Below, in pieces: positions 17,090 through 25,421 of a stretch of 64,000 bases of DNA. The notes below the pieces were generated by a model that was not told the origin of the DNA, made no database searches, and saw nothing but the letters and a program-made list of their open reading frames with translations. The position numbers were made by a program, and so were the translations under genes. How positions within the stretch are numbered: the stretch's first letter is position 1; every line of letters starts with the position of its first letter. This DNA comes from Rhodoplanes tepidamans (GTDB lineage: Bacteria > Pseudomonadota > Alphaproteobacteria > Rhizobiales > Xanthobacteraceae): contig NZ_JAUSUJ010000001.1 of NCBI RefSeq assembly GCF_030813915.1, positions 434,001 to 498,000 on the forward strand, read 5' to 3'.

Positions 17090-18405
17090 AGGGAGGCCCC
17101 CTCGGTCTCGCCGATCGCCGCCATGCGCCGCCGGGATCCGGCCTCCATCGCATCCGAGATAGCCCGCCGCAGGGCGCGCAGTCCGGTCCGGGTCTCCGCC
17201 AGGACGCGGGCATGCGCGTCGGCGGCGATGCCTTCGGTGAGGGCGGCGACGACGCGGGGGGCGATGGTCTTCGGTGCGTCCCGGTCGAACGGCACGCAGT
17301 ACGCGGGCCGTTCGACCAGATCGAAAAAGTGCCGCACCTTCGGGTCCCAGGCGAAGCCGATATGCGGAATCCGGTACGCGTAGGCCAGGATGCAGGCGTG
17401 CAGGCGGTGCGATACCACGGCGTCGAGGCCGGAGATCAAGGTGGCGAGCTCGCCGGGCGTCTCGCGGCGCGGTGCCGTCACGGCATGTTCGGCGGCGTCC
17501 GAACGGCAGATGGCTTCGCCGACGGCGGCCAGAGCCTCGGCGTCCTCCGCCGCGCCGTTCGAGAAGCAGACGACGTCGAATCCGTGCTCCACCAGGCTCG
17601 CCACGACGCGCGCGTAACGATCCGTCGTCTCCTCGGGCGAGACGGTGCCGCCGTCGGAATGGTGGCGCAGCAGCGCACCGTGGGTCACCCCGACGCCGAC
17701 CCGCGGCCGGGTCCGCGGCCGGCGCGGCGGCGCGGGCCACACCTCCGCGGCGAGCAGTGCAGGGTCGCGACACAGCTGCACGTTCTCGCCTCCGAGCCGG
17801 CCGAGCTCGGCCTGCGACTGCGGATCGCGCGCCGCGATGTGGACGATCTCCGGCATCCGGAGCAGACGCCGAAACAACGCGCGTCCCACCGGTGAGCGGC
17901 TCGGAGCGGCGCCCACCCCGAAGACGGCGATCGGGACCCCGAGCCGGCGGCACTCGGCGGCGGCGCCCGTCAGCTTGAGCGGGAAGTTGAGATCCCCGTC
18001 CTGGAAAAGCTGGCCGCCGCCGATGATCGCGACATCGGCTCCGTCGAGCGCGCGCCGCCATGCCGGGCGAAGCGTCCGCACGACACGGGGACCGAGCGAC
18101 AGGGCGACGACGAGGTCCTTGACCGGTCGAGGCATCCGCTGCAGCAGCGCCAGCTGGGCGAGCCGCCTCGCGGCCGGCCCGGCAGCGCCGCGTTCGGTCC
18201 GCCCCGCGAGATCGACGCTGGTCACGATCGCGCCCGCGAAGCTCGTCCGGAGCGCGTGACTCAGGCAGTCCGCGATCACGCCGTCGCCGAGATTGGGGCT
18301 GTAGGCGACGTTGAACATGACCACCTTGACGGCCCCGTCCGTCGCCGCGGTCGGGCCGGCGCCGTCCGGGGCGGGTCTCGTCGCGACGGAGGCGCGGTCA
18401 GCCAT
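17080..18405 (-). CDS. Polysaccharide pyruvyl transferase family protein
   Basis: A 441-residue protein of the PF04230 family, which transfers pyruvate from phosphoenolpyruvate to EPS sugars as a ketal (ExoV/CsaB relatives). Landmarks in order: VKVVMFNVAYSPNLGDGVI (about 26-44), ADVAIIGGGQLFQDGDLNFPL (the GGG motif), RDPQSQAELGRLG, and VVSHRLHACILAYAYRIPHIG, where the HRLHA block with catalytic-site histidine is characteristic. Pyruvylation gives the polymer negative charge. The start ATG 18405 contains the TGA of the preceding GT4 gene (overlap of eight bases), so the two are translationally coupled. Confidence 0.87.
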   Translation of the reverse strand: MADRASVATRPAPDGAGPTAATDGAVKVVMFNVAYSPNLGDGVIADCLSHALRTSFAGAIVTSVDLAGRTERGAAGPAARRLAQLALLQRMPRPVKDLVVALSLGPRVVRTLRPAWRRALDGADVAIIGGGQLFQDGDLNFPLKLTGAAAECRRLGVPIAVFGVGAAPSRSPVGRALFRRLLRMPEIVHIAARDPQSQAELGRLGGENVQLCRDPALLAAEVWPAPPRRPRTRPRVGVGVTHGALLRHHSDGGTVSPEETTDRYARVVASLVEHGFDVVCFSNGAAEDAEALAAVGEAICRSDAAEHAVTAPRRETPGELATLISGLDAVVSHRLHACILAYAYRIPHIGFAWDPKVRHFFDLVERPAYCVPFDRDAPKTIAPRVVAALTEGIAADAHARVLAETRTGLRALRRAISDAMEAGSRRRMAAIGETEGASLCP

Positions 18406-19564
18406 AGGAGACGCTCGCTGCCGCGGCGGGCCTTGCGTCGACGGTCGGCGGGAGGCTCGGCTTCGCCGCACGGCCGTTCCGGGCCAGGATCTCGTCCAGG
18501 TAGGTCCGCATCCGGCTCACGAACCGGTCGTGACCGAAGAAGCGGGCGTGAGCGGCCGCCACCAGCGGATCGAACGCCATCGTGCCCGCCCGCTCGACCG
18601 CATCCACCAGGCTGTCGACCGACTGCTCGTCGAACAGCACGCCGGTCTCGCCGTCGAGGACGGTCTCGGTGGCGCCGCCACGGCCGAAGGCGACCACGGG
18701 CCGGCCGCTCGCCATGGCTTCCACCGGCACGATCCCGAAATCCTCCTCGGCCGGGAAGATCAAGGCTCGGCACCGTGCGTAGTGCCATCGCAGCACCTCG
18801 AACGGCTGCGGGCCGATCAGGGCGACGTTCGGCCTCGCCTCGCGCCTGAGCTCCTCCAGCATCTCGCCGCCGCCGATGACGACGAGCTTCTCGCCGGTGG
18901 CGTTAAACGCCTTCACGGCGATGTCGGGGCGCTTGTAGCGGACCAGCTCGCCGACCATCAGGTAGACGTCGCCGATCTCGTGCTCGGGCACGATCTCGAA
19001 GTCGTCGACCTTGACGGGCGGCGGGATGACGTCCGCCTCGCGCCCGTAGTAGCGCCGGATACGGTCGGCGACGTTGCGGGAATTGGAGACGAAGCCGTCC
19101 ACCCGGGCCGCCGACAGCTGGTCCCAGTTTCGCAGATAGTGGGACATCACCGGCATGGCGAGCCGCGAGGCGAGACCCGCCGACTGCCGATAGTCGTGGT
19201 ACATGTTCCAGATGTACCGCATCGGCGAGTGGCAGTAGCAGACATGCACGGCGCGAGGATTCGGAACGACCCCCTTGGCCGGGCCGGACTCGCTGCTGAT
19301 CACGAGGTCGTAGTCGCGCAGGTCGAGATGCTCCAGCGCCAGCGGCATCAGCGGCAGATAGCGCTTGTACCACGAGCGGGCGCGCGGCAGACGGGCGATG
19401 AACGACGTCTTGATCCGATGCGACAGGATCGTCGGCGATATCGCCTCCGGAACGACGACGTGGGTGAATATGTCGGCGTCCGGGAACATCTCGCACAGGG
19501 CCTCGAGGACCTTCTCGCCGCCTCGCATGCCTACGAGCCAATAGTGGACGATCGCCGTTCGCAT
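18398..19564 (-). CDS. Glycosyltransferase family 4, mannosyltransferase-like
   Basis: A 388-residue GT-B enzyme starting MRTAIVHYWLVGMRGGEKV, the N-terminal pattern of WbaZ-type mannosyltransferases. Further landmarks are HVCYCHSPMRYIWNMYHDY (acceptor region), then YLMVGELVRYKRPDIAV (VGxLxxYKR) and PAEEDFGIVPVEAMASGRPVVAFG (E-x7-E) in the C-terminal domain. It likely adds an early sugar, since it is the first transferase gene after the priming enzyme, 49 bases downstream. The specific sugar is an inference from the WbaZ-like N terminus only. Confidence 0.87.
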   Translation of the reverse strand: MRTAIVHYWLVGMRGGEKVLEALCEMFPDADIFTHVVVPEAISPTILSHRIKTSFIARLPRARSWYKRYLPLMPLALEHLDLRDYDLVISSESGPAKGVVPNPRAVHVCYCHSPMRYIWNMYHDYRQSAGLASRLAMPVMSHYLRNWDQLSAARVDGFVSNSRNVADRIRRYYGREADVIPPPVKVDDFEIVPEHEIGDVYLMVGELVRYKRPDIAVKAFNATGEKLVVIGGGEMLEELRREARPNVALIGPQPFEVLRWHYARCRALIFPAEEDFGIVPVEAMASGRPVVAFGRGGATETVLDGETGVLFDEQSVDSLVDAVERAGTMAFDPLVAAAHARFFGHDRFVSRMRTYLDEILARNGRAAKPSLPPTVDARPAAAASVSYG

Positions 19565-19612
19565 CGGAGCCCCGTTCGTGAAGCGCGGTTGTTTCGAGCT
19601 GCGGCCCGCCGG

Positions 19613-20299
19613 TCAGTAGCTGCCCTTCGCGAGGAGAACGACCGGAATGGTCTTGACGATGATCAGCAGGTCGAGCGTGAAGGACCAGTTCTCGATGTAG
19701 TGTCGGTCGAGTTCGACTCGCTGCTGATAGGAGACGTCGTTACGCCCGCTGATCTGCCATGCACCGGTCAGACCCGGTCGGGTCTGGAAGTACAGTCCGG
19801 CGGTTTGGCCGTACATGCTCACTTCGCTGCCCACGATGGGACGTGGGCCGACGATGCTCATCTCGCCGCGCAGCACGTTGATCAGTTGCGGCAGCTCGTC
19901 GATGCTGAGCTGCCTGAGCACCGCCCCGATGGCGGTCACGCGGGGGTCGTTCTTGATCTTTCGGGTCTCGCTCCATTCGCGAGCGGCCTCGGGGCATTTG
20001 CTCAGATGGGCCCGCAGGACCTCGTCGCCGTTCGGGACCATGGTGCGGAACTTCCAGCACCTGAACGGACGCCCGCCGTAGCCGAGCCGCTGGTGGGCGA
20101 AGAAAACCGGGCCTCCGTCCGCCCATTTGACCAGAATCGCAGTCAGCAGGAACAAGGGGGCGAGAAACAGCAGGCCACCAATGGAAATAGCGATATCGAG
20201 CGACCGCTTGCTTATACCCCCTAATTGACATGAGGTTTCGAGATAGCGTGTCGGAGTTTCGGACCTGTTCACTGCTGCGAGGGAGGGATTGTCCGACAA
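19613..20299 (-). CDS. exoY: ExoY-like undecaprenyl-phosphate sugar-1-phosphate transferase
   Basis: The priming enzyme of EPS synthesis: it loads a sugar-1-phosphate (galactose-1-P in ExoY, glucose-1-P in relatives) on undecaprenyl phosphate at the inner membrane. KRSLDIAISIGG opens the single membrane helix. GPVFFAHQRLGYGGRPFRCWKFRTM contains the catalytic-site signature. LRQLSIDELPQLINVLRGEMSIVGPRP is the DE...P and SxVGPRP block, and RPGLTGAWQISGR follows. The proposed start is TTG 20299, because AGGAG lies seven bases upstream and gives 228 residues, the family length. TTG 20365 and GTG 20272 are alternatives. It is the first gene of the operon, 77 bases from the predicted transcription start. 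Confidence 0.88.
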   Translation of the reverse strand: MSDNPSLAAVNRSETPTRYLETSCQLGGISKRSLDIAISIGGLLFLAPLFLLTAILVKWADGGPVFFAHQRLGYGGRPFRCWKFRTMVPNGDEVLRAHLSKCPEAAREWSETRKIKNDPRVTAIGAVLRQLSIDELPQLINVLRGEMSIVGPRPIVGSEVSMYGQTAGLYFQTRPGLTGAWQISGRNDVSYQQRVELDRHYIENWSFTLDLLIIVKTIPVVLLAKGSY

Positions 20300-20382
20300 G
20301 TGTGGTCTCCTCGATCGAGTGACGGTATCCGGAGGTGGGCTTCCGGAGGCGAGGTCGTCTCGCAAATCCGTTCGGTAGTGAC

Positions 20383-20411
20383 GGATAATGAATTCGCCTC
20401 CCGCGTGTCAA
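20383..20411 (-). promoter_or_regulatory. Predicted sigma-70 promoter of the EPS operon
   Basis: Read on the minus strand: TTGACA (20411-20406), a 17-base spacer, then TTATCC (20388-20383). The -35 element is a perfect consensus match; the -10 is weak, and shifting it by one or two bases gives ATTATC or CATTAT. Transcription would start near 20376, leaving a leader of about 77 bases before the TTG of exoY. No other promoter of this quality was seen inside the operon. Confidence 0.55.
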
Positions 20412-20421
20412 TCGGATCGAG

Positions 20422-20436
20422 GCTGTACTTTACAGC
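20422..20436. promoter_or_regulatory. Perfect 15-base dyad upstream of the EPS promoter
   Basis: GCTGTA-ctt-TACAGC is a perfect inverted repeat with six-base arms and a three-base centre. It sits ten bases upstream of the -35 box on the transcribed (minus) strand. Position and symmetry are those of an activator or repressor site. The protein that binds it cannot be named from the sequence. Confidence 0.45.
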
Positions 20437-20439
20437 AAA

Positions 20440-20660
20440 AGTCTGCACGAAATACGCGAAAAAAATAGGCAAATCTTATGTGAATTTGTAATAAAATTTC
20501 ATTCGAAAGAAAAAAATTCGTGACGTATTTGTGAACTAGCGTATCTAGACATGGGAGGTGCGGAGTTAGTGATTGGAATTCGCGAGCAGGACGCTGTATT
20601 GGATCGTGATTGTATTCTGTCACGTACGTATTTTCTCTTAAGTTTTTGGCGCAGTGCAGC
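20440..20660. other. AT-rich upstream region of the EPS operon
   Basis: About 220 bases with markedly higher A+T than the rest of the window, including long A runs (AAAAAAATAGG near 20460 and GAAAGAAAAAAATTCG near 20505). It holds no gene. In rhizobia, MucR-type zinc-finger repressors and nucleoid proteins bind AT-rich, poorly conserved sites upstream of EPS genes. A similar role is plausible here but is an inference. Confidence 0.45.
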
Positions 20661-21399
20661 AGGGTTCATTGCCACGCCCAAGTGATTTCGCCCGGAGGTT
20701 CTGCTCTGCACTAGTCTCGCGCGGTGGCTCACGATCCTGTGAGCCGCAGGTCAGAGGTAAGGAGATAGCTGGTTACGGTCGAATCCGGTCGGACGAACTG
20801 CAGGGTAAAATTGGCGTTGAACAAAAATACGGCATTGTTTCTCGGCGCGGCCCCCTTTTACGTCGCGCCTCCGACAAACCATCGTTCGGGAAGTGGTGGA
20901 CCCGAGGATAGGGCCGGGCCGGAACGATGTGATCACGCGCGGCGTCGGGGCCGGAGAGGCACGCAGTTTCGAGCGCGTCGAAGGTCCTGGTCGGTACGGC
21001 ACCGGACGCGACGATACGCCGAGCCGACCAGCGGACTGCTGGTGGACGCCGACGACGGTTGTTTCCACTCGCTCCGTCACGCGAGCGACATGCGAAACCG
21101 GTGCGGCGGAACTGATCACGACCGCGGGCGAAGTGCGTCCGCTCGATGAAACACGAGGACCCGAGGGTTCGGATCGCCGTCGTCTCGCCGCGGCGCGGTC
21201 GCTCGTGCCGCCGGGCGGACGCACCGGCGGCACAGCCGAACGACCGGATCACCGCGCATCCCGGGGACGTGGGCAGGCGCGACACGATCCTGGTGGTGCC
21301 AAGAAGTCGTCCGTGAAGGACGTCGTCCATGACGAAAGTCTCTGTGCGCTGCTTCGAGCGAAGCGTGGGCCGAGGACGGCAGTGAGGGGGGCGGTCCGC
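20661..21399. other. Gene-free stretch; no family recognised
   Basis: About 740 bases with open frames on both strands, none of which shows a recognisable domain, a good ribosome site or consistent codon use. The 3' part of the decayed transposase (21400-21960) may once have extended into it, but no transposase C-terminal motif could be found in any frame. Confidence 0.4.
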
Positions 21400-21960
21400 C
21401 GCCGCCCCGATCACCTCGCGCGCATCGGAGATCATCGGCCTGACGCCGCGTCGGCCGCCGCGGGCGGGCCCGCGCAGGAAGGCGGTCCAGAACGCCTCGG
21501 TCTCGGACGGACCGATGTCCATGCCGGGCACCTCGCGTCGGCCTTCGTCGTCGACCCCGACTGCGGCGACGACGGCGACCGAGAGGACGCGGCAGGCCTG
21601 ACACACCGTCACGCTGTGGCGTCGATCACCGCGAGAGCCAGTCGCCCTCGATCGGGCGGCCCAGGGCGGCCTTCACTCCGCTCGTCGATCTCCTCGCACC
21701 GGTGCGAGGACCGGTTCTGGAAATGCCGCTCATCCGCATCGCCCTGACGCGATCGTCGACCGAGCGGGTCACTCGCCCTGGACGCAGACCTCCGGGGCCG
21801 CCGCCGCGAGGCCTTCTCGGTCATCCGCCATGGCGCCGGGACGCCGCGGAGCGGCCGACCTCGCGCCACGGGAGACGTGTCGCTGGCCGTACGGGCCCGG
21901 GGCCTGTCCGTCGCGATCCGGTAGCCGTTGAGCTGATGCCGCTCGCCGCGGCGACACCGC
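21400..21960 (-). pseudogene. Decayed IS256 (Mutator-type) transposase remnant
   Basis: On the minus strand, pieces of a Mutator/IS256 transposase occur in the right order but in changing frames. In order they are: an NGYR piece, PWRMTEKA, EVCVQGE, TRSVDDRVRAMRMSGIS, CEEIDER, RPIEGDW, then VCQACRVLSVAVVAAVGVDD, GRREVPGMDIGPSE, TEAFWTAFLRG and RRGVRPMISDAREV. These equal the usual family text (TRSVDDLVQAMGMSGIS, CEEIDERV, RPIEGDWPYLW, SVAVIIAVGV, GRREVLGMDIGPSEAE, LRGVKLVISDAHEG). Several frameshifts and a stop (TGA near 21608) break it, and the catalytic C-terminal third is not found. It is an old, inactive insertion between the EPS operon and tRNA-Glu. Ends are approximate and no terminal inverted repeats were identified. 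Confidence 0.75.
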
Positions 21961-22015
21961 CGTCCTGCTACGCCACACGCTCGGGGGGAAGGGGATCGGG
22001 CTCCCGAAGTCTCCG

Positions 22016-22091
22016 TGGCGCGCCCAAGGGGAATCGAACCCCTGTTTTCGCCGTGAAAGGGCGACGTCCTGGACCGCTAGACGATGGGCGC
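22016..22091 (-). tRNA. tRNA-Glu (UUC)
   Basis: A 76-base cloverleaf on the minus strand including an encoded CCA end. The acceptor arms GCGCCCA and TGGGCGC pair fully. The D region is GTCTAGCGGTCCAGGAC. The anticodon stem-loop has CGCCCTTTCACGGCG with anticodon TTC, and the T arm contains GGGGTTCGATTCCCC. The decayed transposase ends about 56 bases away on the 3' side. Confidence 0.95.
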
Positions 22092-22361
22092 ACGGCCGGC
22101 ACGGGGCGCCGGCGCGGCGAGACGTATAGAGGCGTTTCCGCCGGGCGGCAAGCGAGGGCGCGGCGGCCCGGCGGCGGCACCCGGCCGGGGCTCCGGCGCC
22201 CCCCGCGCCCCGGCGGGCGGGCGGGTGGGGCGCAGGGCCGACCCGCCCTTCGGGCCGGAGCGCGGCCGGGCCGTGGAGCCGGGACGGCCGGGCGCCGGGC
22301 GATCACGCGTCACGGGTCGGGCGACCACCCGCCGGGCCGCCCCGGGGCGCGGCCGCCGGCC
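22092..22361. other. GC-rich gene-free stretch
   Basis: About 270 bases of very GC-rich sequence between tRNA-Glu and glyoxalase I, with many overlapping frames that look like composition artefacts. Nothing else is seen in it. Confidence 0.4.
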
Positions 22362-22820
22362 TCACCAGTGACCGGTGTTGGGCATCGACGCCCACGGCTC
22401 CTGCGGCGGCCTGGCGGCGCCCTTCTGCAGCAGCTCGACCGACTGGCGGTCGGGCGAGCGGACGAACGCCATCTGGCCGTCGCGCGGCGGCCGCAGGATG
22501 GTGACGCCGGCCGCCTGCAGGCGGGCGCAGGTCGCGTAGATGTCGTCGACCTCGAAGGCGAGGTGGCCGAAATAGCGCGCCTCGGCGTAGTCCTCGTCGC
22601 CGTCCCAGTTGTAAGTGAGCTCGACCAGCGGCGCCGGGCGGCCCTTGGCGCGGCTCGCCGCGACCTCCGCCGAATCCTCGGGCGCCGCCAGGAAGACGAG
22701 CGTGTAGCGGCCCTTGTCGCTCTCGTGCCGGTGCGTCTCGACCAGGCCGAGCTTGCCGCACCAGAAATCGAGCGCGGCGTCGAGGTTGCGGACGCGGAGC
22801 ATCGTGTGCAGATATCGCAT
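22362..22820 (-). CDS. gloA: Glyoxalase I (lactoylglutathione lyase)
   Basis: A 152-residue VOC-fold metalloenzyme that isomerises the hemithioacetal of methylglyoxal and glutathione to S-lactoylglutathione. It begins [19 protein letters not shown] like E. coli GloA. The four metal ligands are visible: His5, the Glu in VELTYNW, the His in YFGHLAFEV and the Glu in SVELLQKG. Length fits the family plus a short C-terminal tail. ATG 22820 is chosen because His5 must lie near the N terminus. It is divergent from the sirtuin gene with 58 bases between starts, so promoters must overlap. Confidence 0.92.
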   Translation of the reverse strand: MRYLHTMLRVRNLDAALDFWCGKLGLVETHRHESDKGRYTLVFLAAPEDSAEVAASRAKGRPAPLVELTYNWDGDEDYAEARYFGHLAFEVDDIYATCARLQAAGVTILRPPRDGQMAFVRSPDRQSVELLQKGAARPPQEPWASMPNTGHW

Positions 22821-22878
22821 GGAGTCCTCTTGGAAGGTCGGCGGCCGCGACCGTGCCGCGCCGCCCGCGGGTGAATAT

Positions 22879-23637
22879 ATGATCACGTCGGACGTGGAGA
22901 CAGGTCGGCGGCGCCTCGCCGCACTGATCGAGGGCGCGAGCGTGGTGCTGCCCTTCACCGGGGCCGGCATTTCAACCGAATGCGGGATCCCGGACTTTCG
23001 CTCGCCCGGGGGTGTCTGGACCCGCAACGCGCCGATCCCGTTCGACGAGTTCGTGGCGAGCCGGAGGGCGCGCGACGAGGCGTGGCGGCGCCGCTTCGCC
23101 ATGGAGGAGGAGTTCGGTGCCGCGCAGCCGGGCCGCGGCCACCGCGCCCTGGCGAGCCTGTGGCGTGCCGGCAAGGCGCCCGCCGTCGTCACCCAGAACA
23201 TCGACAATCTGCACCAGGCCTCCGGCGTCGCCGCCGAGGACGTGGTGGAGCTGCACGGCAATACCACCTACGCGCTCTGCCTCTCCTGCGGGGCGCGCTA
23301 CGAGCTCGCCTGGGTGAAGGAGCGCTTCGGGGCGACCGGCCACGCGCCGGACTGCGGCTGCGGCGGCCACATCAAGACCGCGACGGTGTCGTTCGGCCAG
23401 GCGATGCCCGAGGAGGCGATGCGCCGCGCCGAGGCGCTGGCGCTGCGCTGCGACCTGTTCCTCGCCATCGGCTCGTCGCTGGTGGTGTGGCCGGCGGCCG
23501 GGTTCCCGCTGCTCGCCAAGCGCAACGGCGCGCGCCTCGTCATCCTCAATCGCGAGCCGACCGAGTTCGACGAGGCCGCCGACCTGGTCGTCCACGCCGA
23601 CATAGGAAGCGTTCTAGCCGCCTTCGTTTCACATTGA
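22879..23637 (+). CDS. Sirtuin-type NAD-dependent protein deacetylase
   Basis: A 252-residue Sir2-family enzyme. Rossmann motifs are present: [21 protein letters not shown] (NAD binding), TQNIDNLHQ (catalytic Asn and Asp) and VELHGNT with the catalytic His. A zinc module has four cysteines (CLSC and CGC, the latter in PDCGCGG). Further on come SFGQAMP, the NAD-ribose site [10 protein letters not shown] and [10 protein letters not shown]. It removes acetyl or other acyl groups from lysines. The ATG at 22879 is the first start that leaves the canonical N-terminal helix; upstream in-frame sequence overlaps the glyoxalase gene. Confidence 0.92.
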   Translation: MITSDVETGRRRLAALIEGASVVLPFTGAGISTECGIPDFRSPGGVWTRNAPIPFDEFVASRRARDEAWRRRFAMEEEFGAAQPGRGHRALASLWRAGKAPAVVTQNIDNLHQASGVAAEDVVELHGNTTYALCLSCGARYELAWVKERFGATGHAPDCGCGGHIKTATVSFGQAMPEEAMRRAEALALRCDLFLAIGSSLVVWPAAGFPLLAKRNGARLVILNREPTEFDEAADLVVHADIGSVLAAFVSH

Positions 23638-23806
23638 TTTGACTCGCGTTCCGTGCACGAACGCCACGGTCGTGCACAGATTTAGCGCGTTGATTGCGCC
23701 GATCTCATTTTCCTGTTTCCCATCCCGGATCGCCTGGATATCTTTTCGGTAAGAGATTCGTTGAAGCGCTCCACAAGAGGCGCCAAAAGCGGCGGCGTAC
23801 GTCCTC

Positions 23807-24409
23807 ATGGCCACGGACGATTTCGGGAAGGGGCCTAGCGCGAGCTACGGCGTGACGGATCCGATCGGCGATTTCGCCGAGGACGCAGCGACGGCGGTCG
23901 TCGAGATCAGCGGCGTCATCAAATGGTTCGACGTCGCCAAGGGATACGGCTTCATCGTTCCGGACAACGGAATGCCCGACGTGCTGCTGCACGTCACCTG
24001 CCTGCGCCGCGACGGCTTCCAGACCGCCTACGAGGGCGCCCGGGTGGTGTGCGAGGCGCTCGCCCGGCCGAAGGGCTTCCAGGCCTTCCGAATCGTCTCC
24101 ATGGACGAGACCACGGCCGTGCATCCGGCCCAGATGCCGCCGCCCCGCACCCATGTCACCGTGGTCCCGACCAGCGGCCTGGAACGGGCCGTGGTGAAGT
24201 GGTTCAACCGGCTGCGCGGCTTCGGCTTTCTCACCCGCGGCGACGGCACGCCCGACATCTTCGTCCACATGGAGACGCTGCGGCGCTACGGTCTCACCGA
24301 GCTGCGCCCGGGGCAGACCGTGCTGGTTCGCTTCGGCCCCGGCCCGAAGGGCCTGATGGCCGCCGAGGTACGGCCGGACGGTGGCACCCACGCGCTCGCC
24401 TCGCACTGA
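23807..24409 (+). CDS. Double cold-shock-domain protein
   Basis: A 200-residue protein with two cold-shock domains. Domain 1 (about 33-100) has [18 protein letters not shown] with RNP1 and VLLHVTCL with RNP2. Domain 2 (about 127-192) has [19 protein letters not shown] and [11 protein letters not shown]. Such tandem CspA-like proteins are typical of alphaproteobacteria and bind single-stranded RNA/DNA. Domain 1 has Leu-Leu-His in place of the usual Phe-Val-His in RNP2. Upstream (23638-23806) is a leader of about 170 bases, usual for cold-shock genes with regulated 5' untranslated regions. The DUF192 gene follows 234 bases later in the same direction. Confidence 0.93.
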   Translation: MATDDFGKGPSASYGVTDPIGDFAEDAATAVVEISGVIKWFDVAKGYGFIVPDNGMPDVLLHVTCLRRDGFQTAYEGARVVCEALARPKGFQAFRIVSMDETTAVHPAQMPPPRTHVTVVPTSGLERAVVKWFNRLRGFGFLTRGDGTPDIFVHMETLRRYGLTELRPGQTVLVRFGPGPKGLMAAEVRPDGGTHALASH

Positions 24410-24643
24410 CGTCGTCCTTCTGTCGCGGGCCTGTCTGTCACGGTCCTGTCGTGAATGCCGTCCGGGCTTCGGTTCGTGCGGCACTGGAGCGTGGCCGAAC
24501 GGTGGAGTGCGACGCCTGACGGGCGTCGTCGGGCGGCCCCCGGCGCATCGCGGCGGTGCCGGGAGGACCTTCAAAACCGCGTCGGATCGGCTAGGGTGGC
24601 GCGCCGCCGGGTGACCGTGCGGTGCAACGCCGCAAGGTTCCGC

Positions 24644-25120
24644 ATGACCCGCCGTTCCGTTCTTCTCGCCGCCCTGTTCGCCGCCGTCGCCACGTCGCTC
24701 CTCGCCGTGCCGTTCGCCGCCGCGCCGGCGCTCGCCTTCGAACGCCAGACCCTGGAGATCGCCACCCGCAGCGGCGTGCACGTCTTCTCGGTCGAGCTCG
24801 CCACCACGGACGCCGAACGCGCCCAGGGGCTGATGTACCGTAAGGAGCTCCCGGAAGGGACCGGGATGCTGTTCGACTTCAAGCGCGACGAGCCGGTCGC
24901 GATGTGGATGAAGAACACCTACGTGTCGCTCGACATGCTGTTCATCACGGCCGACGGCCGCATCCACCGCATCGCCGAGCGGACGACGCCGATGTCGGAG
25001 ACGATCATCCAGTCCCAAGGCCCAGTTCGGGCCGTGCTGGAGGTGGTGGGCGGCACCGCCCGGAAGCTCGGCATCCAGCCCGGCGACCGCATCGGCCACC
25101 CGATCTTCTCCGGACGCTGA
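24644..25120 (+). CDS. Secreted DUF192 family protein
   Basis: A 158-residue protein with a signal peptide (LLAALFAAVATSLLAVPFAA; cleavage expected after ALA before FERQ) and a DUF192 domain: FSVELATTDAERAQGLMYR, GMLFDF, VAMWMKNTYVSLDMLFI and AVLEVVGGTARKLGIQPGD. The biochemical function of the family is unknown. Location next to a tandem cold-shock gene is a recurrent arrangement in alphaproteobacteria. ATG 24644 gives a complete signal peptide; earlier starts in the same frame (24455) add unlike-coding sequence. Confidence 0.88.
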   Translation: MTRRSVLLAALFAAVATSLLAVPFAAAPALAFERQTLEIATRSGVHVFSVELATTDAERAQGLMYRKELPEGTGMLFDFKRDEPVAMWMKNTYVSLDMLFITADGRIHRIAERTTPMSETIIQSQGPVRAVLEVVGGTARKLGIQPGDRIGHPIFSGR

Positions 25121-25297
25121 AGCGTCTCCAGGGCCGCCGCGCGGGGGCGCCTGTTGCCGGGGCGGCGCGGTCCCGGCCCGCCCGCCCGGCGAAAAACCGC
25201 GTGACACCCGTCCCGGCAGTTGGCATCTAATCCGGGTCCGCCCGCGGCCCGGTTTCGCGCCGTCGCGGGGCGGCACAGCGCGGGACATCCTGCCTGG

Positions 25298-25374
25298 CGG
25301 GGTATAGCGCAGCCTGGTAGCGCGGGAGTTTTGGGTACTCCAGGTCGCAGGTTCAAATCCTGCTGCCCCGACCA
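25298..25374 (+). tRNA. tRNA-Pro (UGG)
   Basis: A 77-base tRNA with encoded CCA. The acceptor arms CGGGGTA and TGCCCCG pair (one G-U). The anticodon arm GGAGTTTTGGGTACTCC gives anticodon TGG, and the T arm is GCAGGTTCAAATCCTGC. It lies between the DUF192 gene and the convergent D-tartrate dehydratase gene. Confidence 0.95.
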
Positions 25375-25421
25375 GTTTTCCGCAGGGCGTCCTCCGCATC
25401 GGGCCGCCGCGGTCGCGCCGC

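Noticed and set aside
20893-21747. Possible 284-codon gene on the plus strand upstream of the EPS operon
   Set aside because: No recognisable domain, and it overlaps the transposase remnant readable on the other strand.
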